From: Euryarchaeota archaeon UBA91
GTDB lineage: Archaea; Thermoplasmatota; Poseidoniia; Poseidoniales; Poseidoniaceae
Direction of reading: 5' to 3'
DNA: 17,009 bases
NCBI GenBank assembly: GCA_002499705.1
Contig: DAMU01000062.1
Coordinates: 1 to 17,009, forward strand
Shown here piece by piece: positions 16,002 through 17,009 of the stretch. Every line of letters begins with the position of its first letter. Positions within the stretch are counted from its first letter, which is position 1. The position numbers were made by a program, and so were the translations under genes. The notes under the pieces are model-generated. The model had not been told where the DNA came from. It worked only from the letters and a program-made list of their open reading frames with translations, and did not search any database.

Positions 16002-16436
16002 TCATCGATAGGACTTCTGCTTCTTTCGACGAGCACCGCGTCCAAGTTGGTGCTTTGGTTCCTTGCGTCGTGGATCGTTAACCAGAAGGCTACGGTCGAA
16101 GCGAAGGTATTCGTCTCTGAGTTCTTCATCGATTCCTTCTGCGCCGCCATTGTAGTGGACAAGTCCACGTGCAATCGCAGTTCGGATGGCGTCGGTTTGA
16201 CCCATTATTCCACCACCAAGAGTGGTGATGTTAATGTCGACTTTACTCAATCGATTCATTGCGTCCGCAATAACCAACGGTTCCATCGACTTACGACGAG
16301 CAAGTGACGGTTGTAGGATTTCGATAGGGGCGCTGTTGACACGAACTCGGCCCTTTCCGGCCTTGAGTGATGCGCGTGCAACTGCAGTCTTTCGCTTGCC
16401 TGAGGATTCTACAGTTTTTTGCTTTTTACGAGCCAT
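16002..16436 (-). CDS. rps9: 30S ribosomal protein uS9 (S9p)
   Basis: The 144-residue protein is uS9 of the small ribosomal subunit, whose C-terminal tail reaches the P-site tRNA. It has the archaeal start with SSGKRKTAVARA, the GKGRVRVN strand, GGGIMGQTDAIRTAIARGLV, and the basic end RRKEPKHQLGRGARRKKQKS followed by YR, the invariant terminus. Its ATG shares one base with the rpl13 stop (TAATG) and has a perfect GGAGGTGA ribosome site at 16443-16450, inside rpl13 and six bases upstream, so translation is coupled to rpl13. Confidence 0.97.
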   Translation of the reverse strand: MARKKQKTVESSGKRKTAVARASLKAGKGRVRVNSAPIEILQPSLARRKSMEPLVIADAMNRLSKVDINITTLGGGIMGQTDAIRTAIARGLVHYNGGAEGIDEELRDEYLRFDRSLLVNDPRRKEPKHQLGRGARRKKQKSYR

Positions 16437-16921
16437 TATTGCTCACCTCCGGTCCAACGGTGAGATGGTGCGCCAAGGTCGGCACTGATATCACCAAGAG
16501 TAATGAAACGCTCTGGAAGGTCCTTTCGGAATTTCGAGTCGTCGCCGGCTTGGTGACCTTCAGGAAGATCTCCAGACAAGTGAGAAGGACAGCCGATTTC
16601 AACACGCAAATTACGCAATGCACGACGTCCGCTGCTCTTCTTTTGGTAAGGCAACATACCTCGAACTGCTCGCTTGAGAATCATGTCAGGCATACGAGGG
16701 AAAAACGGTCCTTTACGGGCGTGATTCAACTCATACTTGGCGTGATATGTATTGAGAACAGAACGTGGTCGGCCACTAACAATTGCTTTTTCAGCATTGA
16801 TAATGATGACCTTGTCGTCACGGTGTTCACGGGCTGCTTTCAACAGAATGTCTGCCGAAGCGGATGCTAGACGGCCAAGGATCAAGCCCTCAGCGTCGAA
16901 AACATAGGTTGTTTCATCCAA
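16436..16921 (-). CDS. rpl13: 50S ribosomal protein uL13 (L13p)
   Basis: This large-subunit protein shows the family start YVFDAEGLILGRLASASADI, INAEKAIVSG, the basic KGPFFPRMPDMILKRAVRGM segment and PYQKKSSGRRALRNLRV. There is no in-frame ATG near the start. TTG codons lie at 16930 and 16921. The second is chosen because GGGGG at 16931-16935 is nine bases upstream of it but touches the first; it gives 161 residues. The start overlaps the end of rpl18e by eight bases. Gene order rpl18e-rpl13-rps9-rpoN is the standard archaeal arrangement. Confidence 0.95.
   Translation of the reverse strand: MDETTYVFDAEGLILGRLASASADILLKAAREHRDDKVIIINAEKAIVSGRPRSVLNTYHAKYELNHARKGPFFPRMPDMILKRAVRGMLPYQKKSSGRRALRNLRVEIGCPSHLSGDLPEGHQAGDDSKFRKDLPERFITLGDISADLGAPSHRWTGGEQ
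16443..16450 (-). promoter_or_regulatory. Shine-Dalgarno site GGAGGTGA of rps9
   Basis: A full-length match to the archaeal 16S rRNA tail lies six bases before the rps9 ATG, within rpl13. It shows that genes inside units here use Shine-Dalgarno initiation. Confidence 0.75.
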
Positions 16922-17009
16922 GGATAACAACCCCCGTTCCGGATGGGTTTTCGTTCATCAGCTCGCCGTAGGTCATAACTCGACCGCCAGCGGCTTCTAT
17001 CTTCTCACG
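16914..17009 (-). CDS. rpl18e: 50S ribosomal protein eL18 (L18e), C-terminal fragment
   Basis: The last 31 codons of an eL18 gene enter from the right edge: they read EKIEAAGGRVMTYGELMNEN and then PSGTGVVILG before TGA at 16916-16914. The GGxVMTxxELxxENPxGxxVxIxG pattern is the conserved C-terminus of archaeal L18e. It overlaps the start of rpl13 and is the first visible gene of the ribosomal unit. The gene is cut by the window end, not broken. Confidence 0.9.
   Translation of the reverse strand, partial: REKIEAAGGRVMTYGELMNENPSGTGVVILG

Noticed and set aside
15780..16307. Plus-strand open frame across rpoN and rps9
   Set aside because: It is the antisense of two certain genes and resembles no protein.

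Overview
The window looks like a chromosomal segment of a marine planktonic euryarchaeon, most likely Marine Group II/III (Thermoplasmatota, 'Poseidoniia'-like). The archaeal signature is the ribosomal block eL18-uL13-uS9-RpoN at the right end, a PAC2-family proteasome assembly chaperone homologue, and large secreted proteins held by one C-terminal membrane helix. The placement at group level is inference from protein style (a bacterial-type NAD+ DNA ligase beside archaeal information genes, giant beta-rich surface proteins). No search was run.

Layout, right to left because nearly everything is on the minus strand. (1) 17009-15789: end of rpl18e, then rpl13, rps9 and rpoN, overlapping or a few bases apart, most with good Shine-Dalgarno sites. 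A tRNA-Pro(GGG) follows 12 bases after rpoN, with a small perfect hairpin touching its 3' end. (2) 15609-9877: a 1561-residue secreted beta-helix surface protein behind a TATA-like box, then a small three-helix membrane protein and a PPC/DUF296 protein. (3) 9845-6463: NAD+-dependent DNA ligase LigA and a DNA methyltransferase overlapping by ATGA. (4) 6388-2156: two secreted proteins, each with a cysteine-histidine heme-like motif just after the signal peptide, and a five-helix DUF2231-like membrane protein; this looks like one surface or redox unit. (5) 1367-2170, plus strand: a PAC2-family protein whose 3' end overlaps the unit of (4) tail to tail. (6) 1284-109, minus strand: a Cas4/RecB-like nuclease with four Fe-S-type cysteines, divergent from the PAC2 gene. 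The first 108 bases cannot be assigned.

The most interesting observations are these. LigA ends in a proline-rich tail closing with QPSLFDFK, which looks like an archaeal PCNA-binding PIP box on a bacterial-type ligase. The PAC2 protein ends in Met-Tyr-Gly, which fits the HbYX proteasome-docking motif. The two neighbouring surface proteins carry non-standard CX3CH and CXCH motifs. TATA-like boxes sit at one fixed distance (22 bases) from the start codons of genes that begin transcription units, while genes inside units mostly carry Shine-Dalgarno sites.

There is no CRISPR array, insertion sequence, phage gene or rRNA. Gene density is high; the longest stretch without a gene is about 110 bases at the left edge.
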